Shown: positions 27,741 through 36,464 of the stretch, in pieces
Numbering within the stretch: position 1 is the first letter of the stretch
Layout of the letters: every line of letters starts with the position of its first letter
Origin: Chryseolinea lacunae
GTDB taxonomy: Bacteria > Bacteroidota > Bacteroidia > Cytophagales > Cyclobacteriaceae
Assembly: GCF_016735595.1 (NCBI RefSeq)
Contig: NZ_JAERRB010000002.1
Location: forward strand, 124,001 to 188,000
Direction of reading: 5' to 3'
Length of the DNA: 64,000 nt
Position numbers and translations under genes: made by a program
The notes under the pieces: model-generated
The model's database searches: none
What the model saw: only the letters and a program-made list of their open reading frames with translations
What the model was told of the DNA's origin: nothing

Positions 27741-28990
27741 AACAGATCTCATTTTTGATAGCGACAATTCTGTCAACGTCCATCGCGCTGGCGCAGGCCC
27801 CGGTGTTTGTGGCAGAGGCACCCTTGCCCCCGGTAGAAAACGATGGTTTCTATGAAGTGCCCGTTTCTCCTGCGTTGGCTGCCTACCTCACCGAGTCGCT
27901 GGGCAACGTGCGGATTGTGGACGGACAAGGACATGAAATTCCATTTCTTGTGCGCGAAGAAAAGCCGCATGTCTATTCCATGCAGTTCAGACCCTACGAG
28001 ATTCTGGAAAAGAAACAGGAGGAGGGATGCTGCACCTCGCTCATGCTGCACAATCCCAAGCAAAGTCTGCTCAACTCCATCCAGCTCGTCATCAAAAATG
28101 CTGACGTGTCGAAGGAAGCCACCCTGCTGGGCAGCGACGACAAGGAACATTGGTTTGCGCTGAAGCAACATTTCATGCTCTATCCATCAACGAACGCCAG
28201 CGGCACATCCGAAATCAAGATCGTGGATTTTCCCATGAGCAACTATCGCTACTATTCGCTGCGCATCGCCGACTCCACCAGCGCGCCACTCAACATTCTC
28301 AACGCCGGCTATTTTGAAGACCGTCAGGAAGAAGGCAAATACACGGCAGTGCCCGTGAAAGAAATGTTTCAGCGTGAGAAGGCCGGAGAGAAAAAAACCT
28401 ACGTCACGCTTCACTTCGATACAGCCCGCCGTGTTGACAAACTGGAGTTGGCTTTAAAAGGATCACCGTATTTTCTGCGCCAGGCCGTGCTCTATGACGT
28501 GCGCCAACGCACAAACAAAAAAGGAAAAACAGAAACGTACTACAACAGCATCGAGGAAATAGAATTGAACTCACGTCACGTCACCAGCCTTGAGCTTCCC
28601 GCCATGAAAGTGAAAACGTTTTTGCTGGTCATCGACAACCGCGACAATCCTCCGCTCAAGGTGGATGTGGCCAAACCCTATCAGCTGAACCGCTACCTCA
28701 CAGCCTATCTGAAGAAAGGCGATTCCTATACGTTGAAAGTTGGTGAAGAAACACTCGGCAGCCCCAGCTACGATCTTGCCTTTTTCCGCGACAGCATTCC
28801 ACAGCAACCACCTGTGCTTTCGGCTGGCAACATCACGTTGCTGAAACAAAAAACAAAAGTGGAGGGCACACCCACGTTTTTCACATCAACGGCGTTCATC
28901 TGGGGAGCGGTGGTGTTGGTCATCGCCATTCTGGGGTTCATGTCGGTGCGCTTGTTAAAAGAAGCCGGCAACAACAAGGAAGGCGCGTAG
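27737..28990 (+). CDS. DUF3999 family protein
   Basis: A 417-aa exported protein with a signal peptide (MKQISFLIATILSTSIALA, cut before QAP), a large beta-rich extracytoplasmic region and a C-terminal TM helix near residues 383-405 (AFIWGAVVLVIAILGFMSV). The ATG at 27737 overlaps the DUF2339 stop, indicating translational coupling; upstream codons in the same frame belong to the DUF2339 gene read in another frame. The conserved DUF3999 elements include GHEIPFLVREEK and YYSLRIADST. The last base lies only 3 bp from the end of the convergent ketosynthase-like gene. Function unknown. Confidence 0.87.
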   Translation: MKQISFLIATILSTSIALAQAPVFVAEAPLPPVENDGFYEVPVSPALAAYLTESLGNVRIVDGQGHEIPFLVREEKPHVYSMQFRPYEILEKKQEEGCCTSLMLHNPKQSLLNSIQLVIKNADVSKEATLLGSDDKEHWFALKQHFMLYPSTNASGTSEIKIVDFPMSNYRYYSLRIADSTSAPLNILNAGYFEDRQEEGKYTAVPVKEMFQREKAGEKKTYVTLHFDTARRVDKLELALKGSPYFLRQAVLYDVRQRTNKKGKTETYYNSIEEIELNSRHVTSLELPAMKVKTFLLVIDNRDNPPLKVDVAKPYQLNRYLTAYLKKGDSYTLKVGEETLGSPSYDLAFFRDSIPQQPPVLSAGNITLLKQKTKVEGTPTFFTSTAFIWGAVVLVIAILGFMSVRLLKEAGNNKEGA

Positions 28991-28993
28991 GCA

Positions 28994-30076
28994 CTACACC
29001 GCGCGGTGCAACAACTGGAACGAATAGTTCCGGTCCATGTAGTGGTTCACAGACAGCACGGTGCGAATTTCTTTCGGCATTTCAAATCCATTCACCTTCA
29101 CAATGTCGGGGATGTGTTGCTTCTTCAGCATCGAAGCACCCAGCCACAGGGCAAACGACGTGGCCGTGCAATAGTCGCCGCTCAGGTGTTTATAGCGCAC
29201 CTGGGGAAGTGCTTTCAATTCGCGTGTCTCAAGTTCTTTCAGACGCGCATCGCGTGTGGCATCGCCGGTGATGCCGTTGATCCATACATCAACATCCTCC
29301 AGTGTCAGGTCATTCTCCTTCAGAAATTGCCGGAGCTCAACAGCAAGCTCGTCGGTTGTTTCGGGGCGATACACCATGCGTGAATCTTTCAGGACGCACC
29401 ACGTGTTGTCGGTTTGCACGCCCGTTAAATCGAAGAATGCCGAGCCTTCGCCCTGGATGGTGCCGAGGGTAGGTGTGTTGAACAGGTCGAGGTTGGAAAT
29501 TTTTTCAGTCTTATAATGATGTTCGCGGATGCTGGCAATGAACTGCACCGAAGCTGCTTCGTCGTAGGAGCCAACCAGGAAATGTGCTGTTTCGTTTTCG
29601 GCGATGTGCATCATCGCGTCTTGCAAGGCATTCTCGAACGCAAAGCCTTTGCTCACGTAGGTATTGTTGTAGCCCATGCATTTGATGGTCACCGCTTCCA
29701 ATCCGGCGAGGGCGTTGTAGGTGCCTTGCATGAAGTGTGTGGGGGTGAGCTGCTTTTCTTTCAGCTCCAGCATTTCGCGGAGAAACTTTTCGGTCTCATC
29801 CAGGAAGCCATAGCCTGTGGCCGTGATGATGCCGTCGGGTTTGTCGATGCCGGCGTCGCGAAGACAAATGGTGGCCGAGGCCAGCCCGATACGCAACATG
29901 CGGCTGAGACGGCGAAGTTGTATGGGATTGATGTAGGCCTTAAAATCGGGCACCACACTGGTGAGCACATTCTGATCGTAGGTGGAGATTTCATCCAGGA
30001 AAAGCTGGTTGTCGAATGTCTTCTGGGGAGAAATCATTCCGATGCCCTGAATGTAATACTGCATATTTCCCGTCAT
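28994..30076 (-). CDS. Ketosynthase-like protein lacking the catalytic Cys (chain-length-factor type)
   Basis: A 360-aa beta-ketoacyl synthase homologue and last gene of the dialkylresorcinol operon. The thiolase-fold landmarks are present: MQYYIQGIGMISP at the N-terminus, ASATICLRDAG, THFMQGTYNALAGLEAV and a C-terminal SGDYCTATSFALWLG. However, the segment that should hold the nucleophilic Cys reads YVSKGFAFENAL, with Phe in place of Cys. In type II polyketide and aryl-polyene systems such partners (KS-beta, chain length factors) dimerise with an active ketosynthase and set chain length. The active partner is the next gene upstream, 3 bp away. Confidence 0.8.
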   Translation of the reverse strand: MTGNMQYYIQGIGMISPQKTFDNQLFLDEISTYDQNVLTSVVPDFKAYINPIQLRRLSRMLRIGLASATICLRDAGIDKPDGIITATGYGFLDETEKFLREMLELKEKQLTPTHFMQGTYNALAGLEAVTIKCMGYNNTYVSKGFAFENALQDAMMHIAENETAHFLVGSYDEAASVQFIASIREHHYKTEKISNLDLFNTPTLGTIQGEGSAFFDLTGVQTDNTWCVLKDSRMVYRPETTDELAVELRQFLKENDLTLEDVDVWINGITGDATRDARLKELETRELKALPQVRYKHLSGDYCTATSFALWLGASMLKKQHIPDIVKVNGFEMPKEIRTVLSVNHYMDRNYSFQLLHRAV

Positions 30077-30079
30077 AGA

Positions 30080-31288
30080 TCAGACCGCTGCGATAAGGAG
30101 TGATGATGTGTTGCCGCCAAAGCCAAACGAGTTTGACAGCATTTGCTTCAACGTCACGTTTTGCTTCAGTTCTCTAACGGGGGAAACAGAGAGCTCGGGC
30201 ATTTGTTCATTAAAATTTAAGTTGGGCCACACCACGCGATGTTGCAGTCCCAGGAGGCAATAGACCGCTTCGATGCTACCGGCCGCGGCCAGCGTGTGGC
30301 CGGTGTAGGGCTTGGTGGAGCTGAACAACGGCACCGTGTCACCGAAAAGTTTTTGAATGCCAAAACCTTCCGACAGGTCGTTATTTTCGGTGGCCGTGCC
30401 GTGCGCGTTGATGTAGTCCACGTCGGCAGGAGCAATGCCGCCCATGTCGAGCGCGAGGCGCATGGCGTTGAACGCGCCCGTGCCTTCGGGCGAGGAAGCC
30501 GTTTGATGGAAGGCATCGTTGGCGTTGCCATACCCTTTCAATTCGGCAAGGGGTTGTTTCTTGCTTTTGGCCAGGGCGTCTTCACCTTCCAGCACCACAA
30601 ACGCGGCACCTTCGCCAAGGTTGAGTCCTTTGCGTGTGTTGTCGAACGGTCGGCAATGTTGGGGGTCAACAATCATCAGCGAGTTGAAGCCGTTGATGGT
30701 GAAGCGCGACAATGCCTCGGTGCCGCCGCAGATGGCGCGCTCCAGCTTGCCGTGTTTGATGAGCTGTGCGCCCTGCATGATGGAGTTTGCCGACGACGAA
30801 CATGCCGTGCTGAGTGTAGCGATGTATTTCTTGATGCCCACCGCGTCGGCCAAACGCTCGCCGTGTTCGCCGGGATTGGCTGTGTCGGTATACTGAACAA
30901 AGTCGCCCGCTTGTGTGGGATCCATCAGTTCATAAAAATGACGTTCAAATTCGCGAATACCTCCCGTGGTGGTCGACGACAGCAAGCCTGCCTGCTGCAC
31001 TTCGGCCGGAGAGAGCGATGCCGACTGGATCGCTTCCTGCAAGGCGATCAGCCCCAGCAACGCTGTGCGTGTGTAGCCCTTGCCTTCGGCCACGCCGGCC
31101 AGGGCACAAAGTTCTGCGTTGAACAGCTTGATCTCACACGCGGGCAAAGTCTTGCCGTGAATGGTGTCAAGCACATTCAATTCGCCAAAACCACACCGGC
31201 GGTGAAGAAGAGATTGTACGTTTTCTGCTGTGTTTTTTCCGATGGATGTGATGATGCCAAAACCTGTGATGAACACACGTTGACTCAT
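30080..31288 (-). CDS. Beta-ketoacyl-ACP synthase (FabF-like, active)
   Basis: Condensing enzyme that extends an ACP-bound acyl or polyketide chain. The 402-aa protein carries the full catalytic triad: Cys163 in LSTACSSSANS, His296 in INAHGTATENND and His331 in YTGHTLAAAGS, plus the C-terminal NSFGFGGNTSSLL. It is shorter and more divergent than housekeeping FabF, in line with a secondary-metabolite role. The start overlaps the ACP stop by 4 bp and the Cys-less partner follows, so ACP, KS and CLF form a type II cassette. Confidence 0.9.
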   Translation of the reverse strand: MSQRVFITGFGIITSIGKNTAENVQSLLHRRCGFGELNVLDTIHGKTLPACEIKLFNAELCALAGVAEGKGYTRTALLGLIALQEAIQSASLSPAEVQQAGLLSSTTTGGIREFERHFYELMDPTQAGDFVQYTDTANPGEHGERLADAVGIKKYIATLSTACSSSANSIMQGAQLIKHGKLERAICGGTEALSRFTINGFNSLMIVDPQHCRPFDNTRKGLNLGEGAAFVVLEGEDALAKSKKQPLAELKGYGNANDAFHQTASSPEGTGAFNAMRLALDMGGIAPADVDYINAHGTATENNDLSEGFGIQKLFGDTVPLFSSTKPYTGHTLAAAGSIEAVYCLLGLQHRVVWPNLNFNEQMPELSVSPVRELKQNVTLKQMLSNSFGFGGNTSSLLIAAV

Positions 31289-31557
31289 GCCTGCACCCGG
31301 TTTTTCTGAATGTATTCCGCCATGGTGCGGATGCTTTGAAATACGTGTCGCCCTTCTTTCGGATCTTTCAGCTTAATGCCGTAGTTCCGGTCCAGCAACA
31401 CCACCAGCTCGAGCGAGTCGATGGAATCCAGGCCAAGTCCTTCGCCAAACAGCGGTGTGTTCTCGTTGAAGTCGGCGGGGATCATGTCTTCCAGGTTCAA
31501 TTGTTTTACAAGTTCCTGGCGAAGCTCAAGCTGAAGTTCTTCTATCGTTTGACTCAT
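31285..31557 (-). CDS. Acyl carrier protein
   Basis: A 90-aa carrier protein with the phosphopantetheine attachment site GLDSIDSLEL (Ser45). Four-helix carrier protein features and an acidic helix II (LDSIDSLELVVLLDRNYGI) are visible. It is longer at the C-terminus than the fatty acid AcpP. Genetic coupling to the ketosynthase (4-bp overlap) indicates it is dedicated to this pathway. No phosphopantetheinyl transferase gene is in the window. Confidence 0.9.
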   Translation of the reverse strand: MSQTIEELQLELRQELVKQLNLEDMIPADFNENTPLFGEGLGLDSIDSLELVVLLDRNYGIKLKDPKEGRHVFQSIRTMAEYIQKNRVQA

Positions 31558-31677
31558 GCTATATTTTCCTATGTTATTACGTTTGAGGTGGCCGACAACG
31601 AAATGTTTATGTTCACATTCCCGGGGATCGGCCGGCCGTTATAGTCGTTCGGTTTTTAATCTCTTTCTTCATCCAAA

Positions 31678-32946
31678 TCACACCACCGTCCTCGACTTGT
31701 GAATGACCACACTGGCCAGCAAGGTCACCAGGGCGAAGGCAACGAGTTTCAATACATTGGGCAAGATCACACCGATGGATGCCTGTCGTAAAAATAAGTC
31801 ATTAAAGGATTCCAAGCCCCAACTCATGGGAGAAAATCGGCTAAGAGACTGTAAAATCTCCGGCATAACATACACCGGCACCCAAACTCCGCCAATGGCC
31901 GAAAGAATCACCACCGACACCGACCCGAACGACAATGCCTGCTGGGCCGTCTTGAAGTAGACGCCGATCAACACACCATAGCCCGTCGCCGCCATCGCCA
32001 CGGCGCAAGCCGTGATAAAAATGTTAAGGGCATCGCCACCCAGGGCCAGCTTGCTCAGGCCCAGCCATGGCATCACAAAAATGCCAACGGCAATCATCAT
32101 CACAAACTGGGTGAGGCACACCAGAAAGTAGAACGAGAACTTGCCGGCAATCACGGGAAACTGTGAGCCCGATATGAGTCGCAGTCGCAGCATGCTGCCT
32201 TCTTCGCGTTCCTTAATAAAATTTCCCGCGAGGGGATATAAGATAAAAAACATGGCGAACATGGTCCACGCTGGCACGTTGTGTTGCACCGAGTTGAGCA
32301 TGAGTCCCTGGAATTTATTTTCGGATGCGTATTGTGTGCTCACGCGTACAATTTCGGTGAGCTTGAAATCTCGCTTTGGTGGTGCGGGTTTGCCTTCGCC
32401 CAACTGGCTCTGAAGCTCATCGAGCACCCAGGCCGTTTGCACATTGGCGATAATTTTTTCGACAGCGCCCGACAACGACTGTTTGTAGTTTGCTTTGATG
32501 GCCGGATCAAAAAGTATTTTCAGATCCACCCCGGGCAAGGGCGTGGAGTCGGCTTGCGCGGGCAATCCAAAATCGGCAAACACCGTGGTGATGAGCTGAC
32601 GTGTTTTGTTGCGCAGTGCCGCGCTGGTGTTTTGGGGTATGATGATGGCCGCTTTGAAATCGCCCGCCTGCACGCGCTTCTTGGCCACGATCGAATCTTT
32701 CTCCATCACCAGGCTCACGTTGGGCGAAGCGGCAAAGGCTTGTTTTATTTTGGCGCTGAGCGAGTCGGCATCGGCGTCGACAAATAGCACTTCAAGTTTA
32801 ATTTCCTGGTAGTCGCGAAACGGAGCGTCCTGCACCAACGCCATCACCACCACCAGTGCCAACGGCATGATGAAGATGAGCGCCATGCCGCCGGGGTCGC
32901 GTGCGAGCAGGAGAAATTCTTTATAGAGGGTCGACAGGATTTTCAA
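31678..32946 (-). CDS. ABC-2 type transporter permease
   Basis: Membrane subunit of an ABC exporter. The 422-aa protein has one N-terminal TM (ALIFIMPLALVVVMALV), a large extracytoplasmic domain (residues about 40-220) and five further TM segments (about 225-415). This is the ABC2_membrane_3/YhhJ layout. The start is a TTG at 32946, overlapping the ATPase stop (TTGA); the encoded MKILSTLYKEFLLLARDPGG is the usual start of this family, and no in-frame ATG exists before it. It is followed by a 120-bp gap before the ACP gene. Its likely cargo is the resorcinol lipid made by the operon or a precursor. Confidence 0.87.
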   Translation of the reverse strand: MKILSTLYKEFLLLARDPGGMALIFIMPLALVVVMALVQDAPFRDYQEIKLEVLFVDADADSLSAKIKQAFAASPNVSLVMEKDSIVAKKRVQAGDFKAAIIIPQNTSAALRNKTRQLITTVFADFGLPAQADSTPLPGVDLKILFDPAIKANYKQSLSGAVEKIIANVQTAWVLDELQSQLGEGKPAPPKRDFKLTEIVRVSTQYASENKFQGLMLNSVQHNVPAWTMFAMFFILYPLAGNFIKEREEGSMLRLRLISGSQFPVIAGKFSFYFLVCLTQFVMMIAVGIFVMPWLGLSKLALGGDALNIFITACAVAMAATGYGVLIGVYFKTAQQALSFGSVSVVILSAIGGVWVPVYVMPEILQSLSRFSPMSWGLESFNDLFLRQASIGVILPNVLKLVAFALVTLLASVVIHKSRTVV

Positions 32947-33689
32947 TCGCGAATGTTTTTACCGGTTAACTTCAAAAACAATTGTTCCAGGTTCTGGCAG
33001 TCGGGATGCTGCGCCATCACGTGTCCGCGGGTGCCGGTTTGCAACACGGTGCCTTCGTCTATGATGCCCAGGTGTGTGCAGATGCGTTCGGCTTCTTCCA
33101 GCACGTGCGACGAATAGATGATGGACGTGCCCTCTGCTTTCAGATCGGTCAAAAAATCAAGGATCATGTTTCGGGACTGTACGTCTACCCCGGCCGTTGG
33201 CTCGTCAAGAATAACGAGGCGTGGCTGGTGCAGGAGGGCCGCGATAAGGTTCAGTCGTTTTTTCATGCCGCCCGAAAACGTGCCCACTTGTTTGTGTGCC
33301 TTCTCGCGCAGGTTAAACACCGACAGGTATTTTTCGATCTGTCTTTTGATTTCGTCTTTCTTCAAGCCATACATGCGCCCGAAGTAAACCAGGTTTTCAT
33401 GGGCCGTAAGGGTAGGGAATAAGGCAATCTCCTGAGGGGCGACGCCGATTTTTTTTCGTACTTCCGCGCCATGCTCCTGCATGTCGAGTCCCAGCACCGA
33501 CACCGTGCCCGAGTCGGGCCGCATAAGGCCGCACAACATCATGACGGTGGTAGACTTGCCGGCACCGTTTGGTCCCAACAGGCCAAACACAGCGCCCTCC
33601 GGAATTTCGAACGACATGTTCGACACGGCAGGCCGGGGTGCTTTAAGGTATTGTTTGGTGAGATGATCCAGACGTACTACAATGCTCAT
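32943..33689 (-). CDS. ABC transporter ATP-binding protein
   Basis: ATPase subunit of the exporter, 248 aa. It shows Walker A GPNGAGKST, the Q-loop region IGVAPQEIALFPTLT, the signature FSGGMKKRLN, Walker B LVILDEPTAGVD and the H-loop IIYSSHVLEEAE. It belongs to the DrrA/CcmA-type subfamily that serves drug, lipid and natural-product exporters. It overlaps both neighbours (permease at 32943-32946, BtrH-like gene at 33686-33689), so the exporter is translated as part of the resorcinol operon. Confidence 0.92.
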   Translation of the reverse strand: MSIVVRLDHLTKQYLKAPRPAVSNMSFEIPEGAVFGLLGPNGAGKSTTVMMLCGLMRPDSGTVSVLGLDMQEHGAEVRKKIGVAPQEIALFPTLTAHENLVYFGRMYGLKKDEIKRQIEKYLSVFNLREKAHKQVGTFSGGMKKRLNLIAALLHQPRLVILDEPTAGVDVQSRNMILDFLTDLKAEGTSIIYSSHVLEEAERICTHLGIIDEGTVLQTGTRGHVMAQHPDCQNLEQLFLKLTGKNIRD

Positions 33690-34693
33690 TTCGATCGGCT
33701 CACGTCATACAGGTCATTGAATATCGCGTGCTCCTGCCGGGCACATTCTTCCAGCATGTCGCCCAACTCCACAAACGTTTTGGTGTCAGACTTTCGGTTC
33801 TTGCACACGCGCCCTGCATAGTAGGCAAAGTCGCGCAACGCATCGCCGCTCTTGGTGAGGCGTTGTGAAAGATCGAAGAGCTGTTGGTTGCCGGTGCGCT
33901 GGCTGGCCTGATCGAGGAATGCCGCATAGATGAAACGGAAGCCCGCGCCGCCGGTGCCGATTTCCTCCTGCATGCGAATCACGTTGCCCAACCACAAAAT
34001 GGCTTTGCGGTCGCCCACGCGCTCGGGCCAGCGACGAAGACGCTTGGCCATATACTTCATGCCTTTCGATCCCACCAACGGCATGGGAATGCGCGTCATG
34101 TGCTCGCTGGTTTGTTTGATGCCCGTCCAGATGGCTTTGTTCAGTTCAAAGTCGCCGGGCACTGTCACGGGATAATACATTCTGCCGCTGGGCTCGGGCA
34201 TGCCCTTCGCAAAGCGTGCGCGCACCAGGTCTTCATACGAAATGTCGGTGGTGTATTCCATCACCGGGTCGCTCACCAGATAGCGGCCATCTTTTTTTCC
34301 AAAGACAATGATGTTGTGAGCGTTAAAGTGAAAGCGGTAGGCCGCGGGAAGATAGTCGAGGTAATAGACCGACGTGAGCATGCCCACGGGCTGACCTTTG
34401 TCGAGCATCTTGTCGAGCTCGGTCATGGCTTTTTCGGTGCTGCTGAATTTATGACGCTCAACACGGATGCCGATGCGATCGGAAAAGCGTTTGAAAATTT
34501 GCCCTGGCCAGATCCGGTAGGCAACCACAGGGATACTGTTCACGCGGATGAAGGGGAGGTAGGAGAAGAACAATCCGGAGCCGATGCCGAACACCAGGGG
34601 TTCGTCGAACTCCATGCCGTGAAAGCGGAGCAGGTTGGACACGACACCGTTTTCGCAATGTGCCGATTGTTTGTGGGTGAAGTCTACAATCAT
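33686..34693 (-). CDS. BtrH N-terminal domain protein
   Basis: A 335-aa protein whose first half matches the BtrH N-terminal domain (DUF4872-associated). The conserved Cys13 lies in SAHCENGVVSNLLRFHG, followed by FGIGSGLFFSYL and later a conserved His/Asp pair in FNAHNIIVFGKKDGRYLVSDP. This is a papain-like Cys-His-Asp arrangement. BtrH itself is an acyltransferase that moves a gamma-glutamyl-AHBA side chain from an ACP in butirosin synthesis. By analogy this protein may transfer an acyl or aminoacyl group from the operon's ACP to a product; that is inference. It overlaps the 138-aa gene upstream and the ATPase gene downstream (ATGA type). Confidence 0.85.
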   Translation of the reverse strand: MIVDFTHKQSAHCENGVVSNLLRFHGMEFDEPLVFGIGSGLFFSYLPFIRVNSIPVVAYRIWPGQIFKRFSDRIGIRVERHKFSSTEKAMTELDKMLDKGQPVGMLTSVYYLDYLPAAYRFHFNAHNIIVFGKKDGRYLVSDPVMEYTTDISYEDLVRARFAKGMPEPSGRMYYPVTVPGDFELNKAIWTGIKQTSEHMTRIPMPLVGSKGMKYMAKRLRRWPERVGDRKAILWLGNVIRMQEEIGTGGAGFRFIYAAFLDQASQRTGNQQLFDLSQRLTKSGDALRDFAYYAGRVCKNRKSDTKTFVELGDMLEECARQEHAIFNDLYDVSRSK

Positions 34694-35106
34694 TTGGGGT
34701 TCTTCAAGCGTTCAACATCTGTCAGTTCTTCCACCGTGATGCGGAAGGTGTAGGCATATTTCTCCAATTGTTTTTTGCTGAGCCGGCCAAAGAAGGAGGG
34801 GAGGCAATGAAGGCGCACCATGAAGCCGAATGTGCCGGCATAGGAGGCCACCATGCCGGGCGTCATGATATGCTTTTTGATTTGGTATAGCAGCGGACTG
34901 GCTTTGCCGGCCAGCACTTTTTGCCGGGCTTCTTCCACGTCGTCGTTCACCACGTCCCATGCTTGTTGCATGGCCACGGTTTCGGGCTCCCACCCGATGC
35001 TGTTCACTTTCACGTAGTGACCTTTTTCGTCGGTGGCGTAGTAGAGTTTGGCAAGTTTGCCTTCGTTCAGATTCTCCTTGTCCTGGGGTACCTGTTCCTG
35101 GTTCAT
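34690..35106 (-). CDS. Small conserved protein of the dialkylresorcinol operon, function unknown
   Basis: A 138-aa soluble protein with no signal peptide and no domain I recognise. Residues 1-65 are charged (an N-terminal EGKLAKLYYATDEKGHYVKV and an acidic helix DVVNDDVEEARQKV). Residues 75-135 contain TPGMVASYAGTFGFMVRLH and a helical C-terminus KYAYTFRITVEELTD. It overlaps the BtrH-like gene by 4 bp, so the two are translated together and the products may interact. It begins 92 bp downstream of the darB stop. Confidence 0.75.
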   Translation of the reverse strand: MNQEQVPQDKENLNEGKLAKLYYATDEKGHYVKVNSIGWEPETVAMQQAWDVVNDDVEEARQKVLAGKASPLLYQIKKHIMTPGMVASYAGTFGFMVRLHCLPSFFGRLSKKQLEKYAYTFRITVEELTDVERLKNPK

Positions 35107-35198
35107 GGCGTTAACAGTTTTCTATACGGGTTATTTGGTCGGTCAATTTCCAAAGTCATCTGCAAGCCGTCAACACCTTCTCTTCGTCAACGGTGTGC

Positions 35199-36338
35199 TT
35201 ACACTACCGTCAGCATCACATAGGCATAGTTGAAGCGCGCGCTTTCGGGGATCATCATCAACAGCGTGTCGCCCTTCTTGAGCCTGCCCGAGTTGAAAAG
35301 TTCTTCCAGCATCAGGTAGGGCGAGGCCGCGCCCACGTTGCCCACCCACGACAAGTTGGTGAACCACTTGGCGGCGGGAATGATCATGCCCAGCGATGTC
35401 AGCTCCTTTTCGATGCGGCTCGCAAAATATTGTGACGACAGGTGCGGAAGGAAATACGTAAGGTTATCGATATCCACGTTTTTGGCATCCACGAGTTTCT
35501 TCAACAACTCGCCGCCTTTTTTCACGATGAATTCGCCCAGCAATTTGGTGTCTTGTTTGATAGCAAAAACAGAGTCGGTGGTCCAATGTTCCTGATCGAT
35601 GTCGCTCCAGCCGATAAATTTTCCATCGCCGTCTTTCACCGCGCCCGAATACATGCAGGCGGGGAGTTCGTGTGCAAACGAGCGTTGCTCGATCCACTCC
35701 ACTTTCAGCGAAAGGCCGGTGGCGTTGGGCTTCGATTGCATGAGGGCCGCACCGGCTCCGTCAGACAACATGAAGCGCAAAAAGTCTTTTTCAAATGCAA
35801 TGATGCCGTCGCCTTCAAGCTGCGAAACTTTGGCGGCTTCTTCTTTGAAGAATTTGGCCAACATCCATTTCGAGAAGCGTTCCGAACCTGTGCACACGGC
35901 GTTGTCGGCACTGCCGGAAAGCACCGACAGGTAGCCGAACTTCATGGCCTGGATGCCCGCGCTGCAAGCACCTGTGGCCGAGTTTATTTCTACGGGATAG
36001 CCTCCCAGCACACCGTGCACCATGGCCGCGTGTGCGGGCAGCATTTGATCGGGCGTGGTGGTGCCGCACGAGAGCACTTCAATTTGTTCTTTGGTGAAAT
36101 CCTTGTCCAGCAGTTTCTCAACGGCCAGGCTGGTCAGGTCTGTATTGGTGTGGGTGGTATTGCCTTTTTTGTCCGATGCGTAATACCGCGTCTTGATCTG
36201 GTTGTTACGCAGGATTAGGGGCTTGGCTTTCGAAGACTGATTGTTGATCAATCCCAGTATGCTCTCAATTTCATCGTTAGAGACGGGTTCGTTTGGTAAA
36301 AAACTGGCTAATCTCGTAATGTAAACACTCCTGTTCAT
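35199..36338 (-). CDS. darB: KAS III-type condensing enzyme DarB
   Basis: Ketoacyl synthase III homologue (379 aa) acting with DarA to form the dialkylresorcinol ring. In the known pathway DarB condenses a beta-ketoacyl thioester with an unsaturated acyl thioester and cyclises them to a cyclohexanedione. The triad is intact: Cys125 in TGACSAGIQ, His299 in YFLPHLSSQYF and Asn334 in WVGNVGAAS. The N-terminus (VYITRLASFLPNEPVSNDEI) and KTRYYA are typical of DarB rather than FabH. It lies 126 bp downstream of darA; a palindrome is in that gap (36405-36419). Confidence 0.88.
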   Translation of the reverse strand: MNRSVYITRLASFLPNEPVSNDEIESILGLINNQSSKAKPLILRNNQIKTRYYASDKKGNTTHTNTDLTSLAVEKLLDKDFTKEQIEVLSCGTTTPDQMLPAHAAMVHGVLGGYPVEINSATGACSAGIQAMKFGYLSVLSGSADNAVCTGSERFSKWMLAKFFKEEAAKVSQLEGDGIIAFEKDFLRFMLSDGAGAALMQSKPNATGLSLKVEWIEQRSFAHELPACMYSGAVKDGDGKFIGWSDIDQEHWTTDSVFAIKQDTKLLGEFIVKKGGELLKKLVDAKNVDIDNLTYFLPHLSSQYFASRIEKELTSLGMIIPAAKWFTNLSWVGNVGAASPYLMLEELFNSGRLKKGDTLLMMIPESARFNYAYVMLTVV

Positions 36339-36404
36339 CCTCTGCTTTATGTTTGGCTAATGTTGATTAAAGTTTCGAGCCCCGAAAGTACCTCTTTCCA
36401 TCAA

Positions 36405-36419
36405 GAATATAAAATATTC
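36405..36419. repeat. Perfect palindrome in the darA-darB gap
   Basis: GAATATAAAATATTC is a 15-bp perfect inverted repeat (6-bp arms, AAA centre) located 66 bp upstream of the darB start. An imperfect -7-like box (TACTTTCG on the minus strand, 36383-36390) lies just inside it. It may be an operator for a second promoter ahead of darB, or simply AT-rich chance. Confidence 0.35.
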
Positions 36420-36464
36420 ACGCATTTTGGGGGCACTAACATGCGTTCTGTTTGTTGTGAGATT

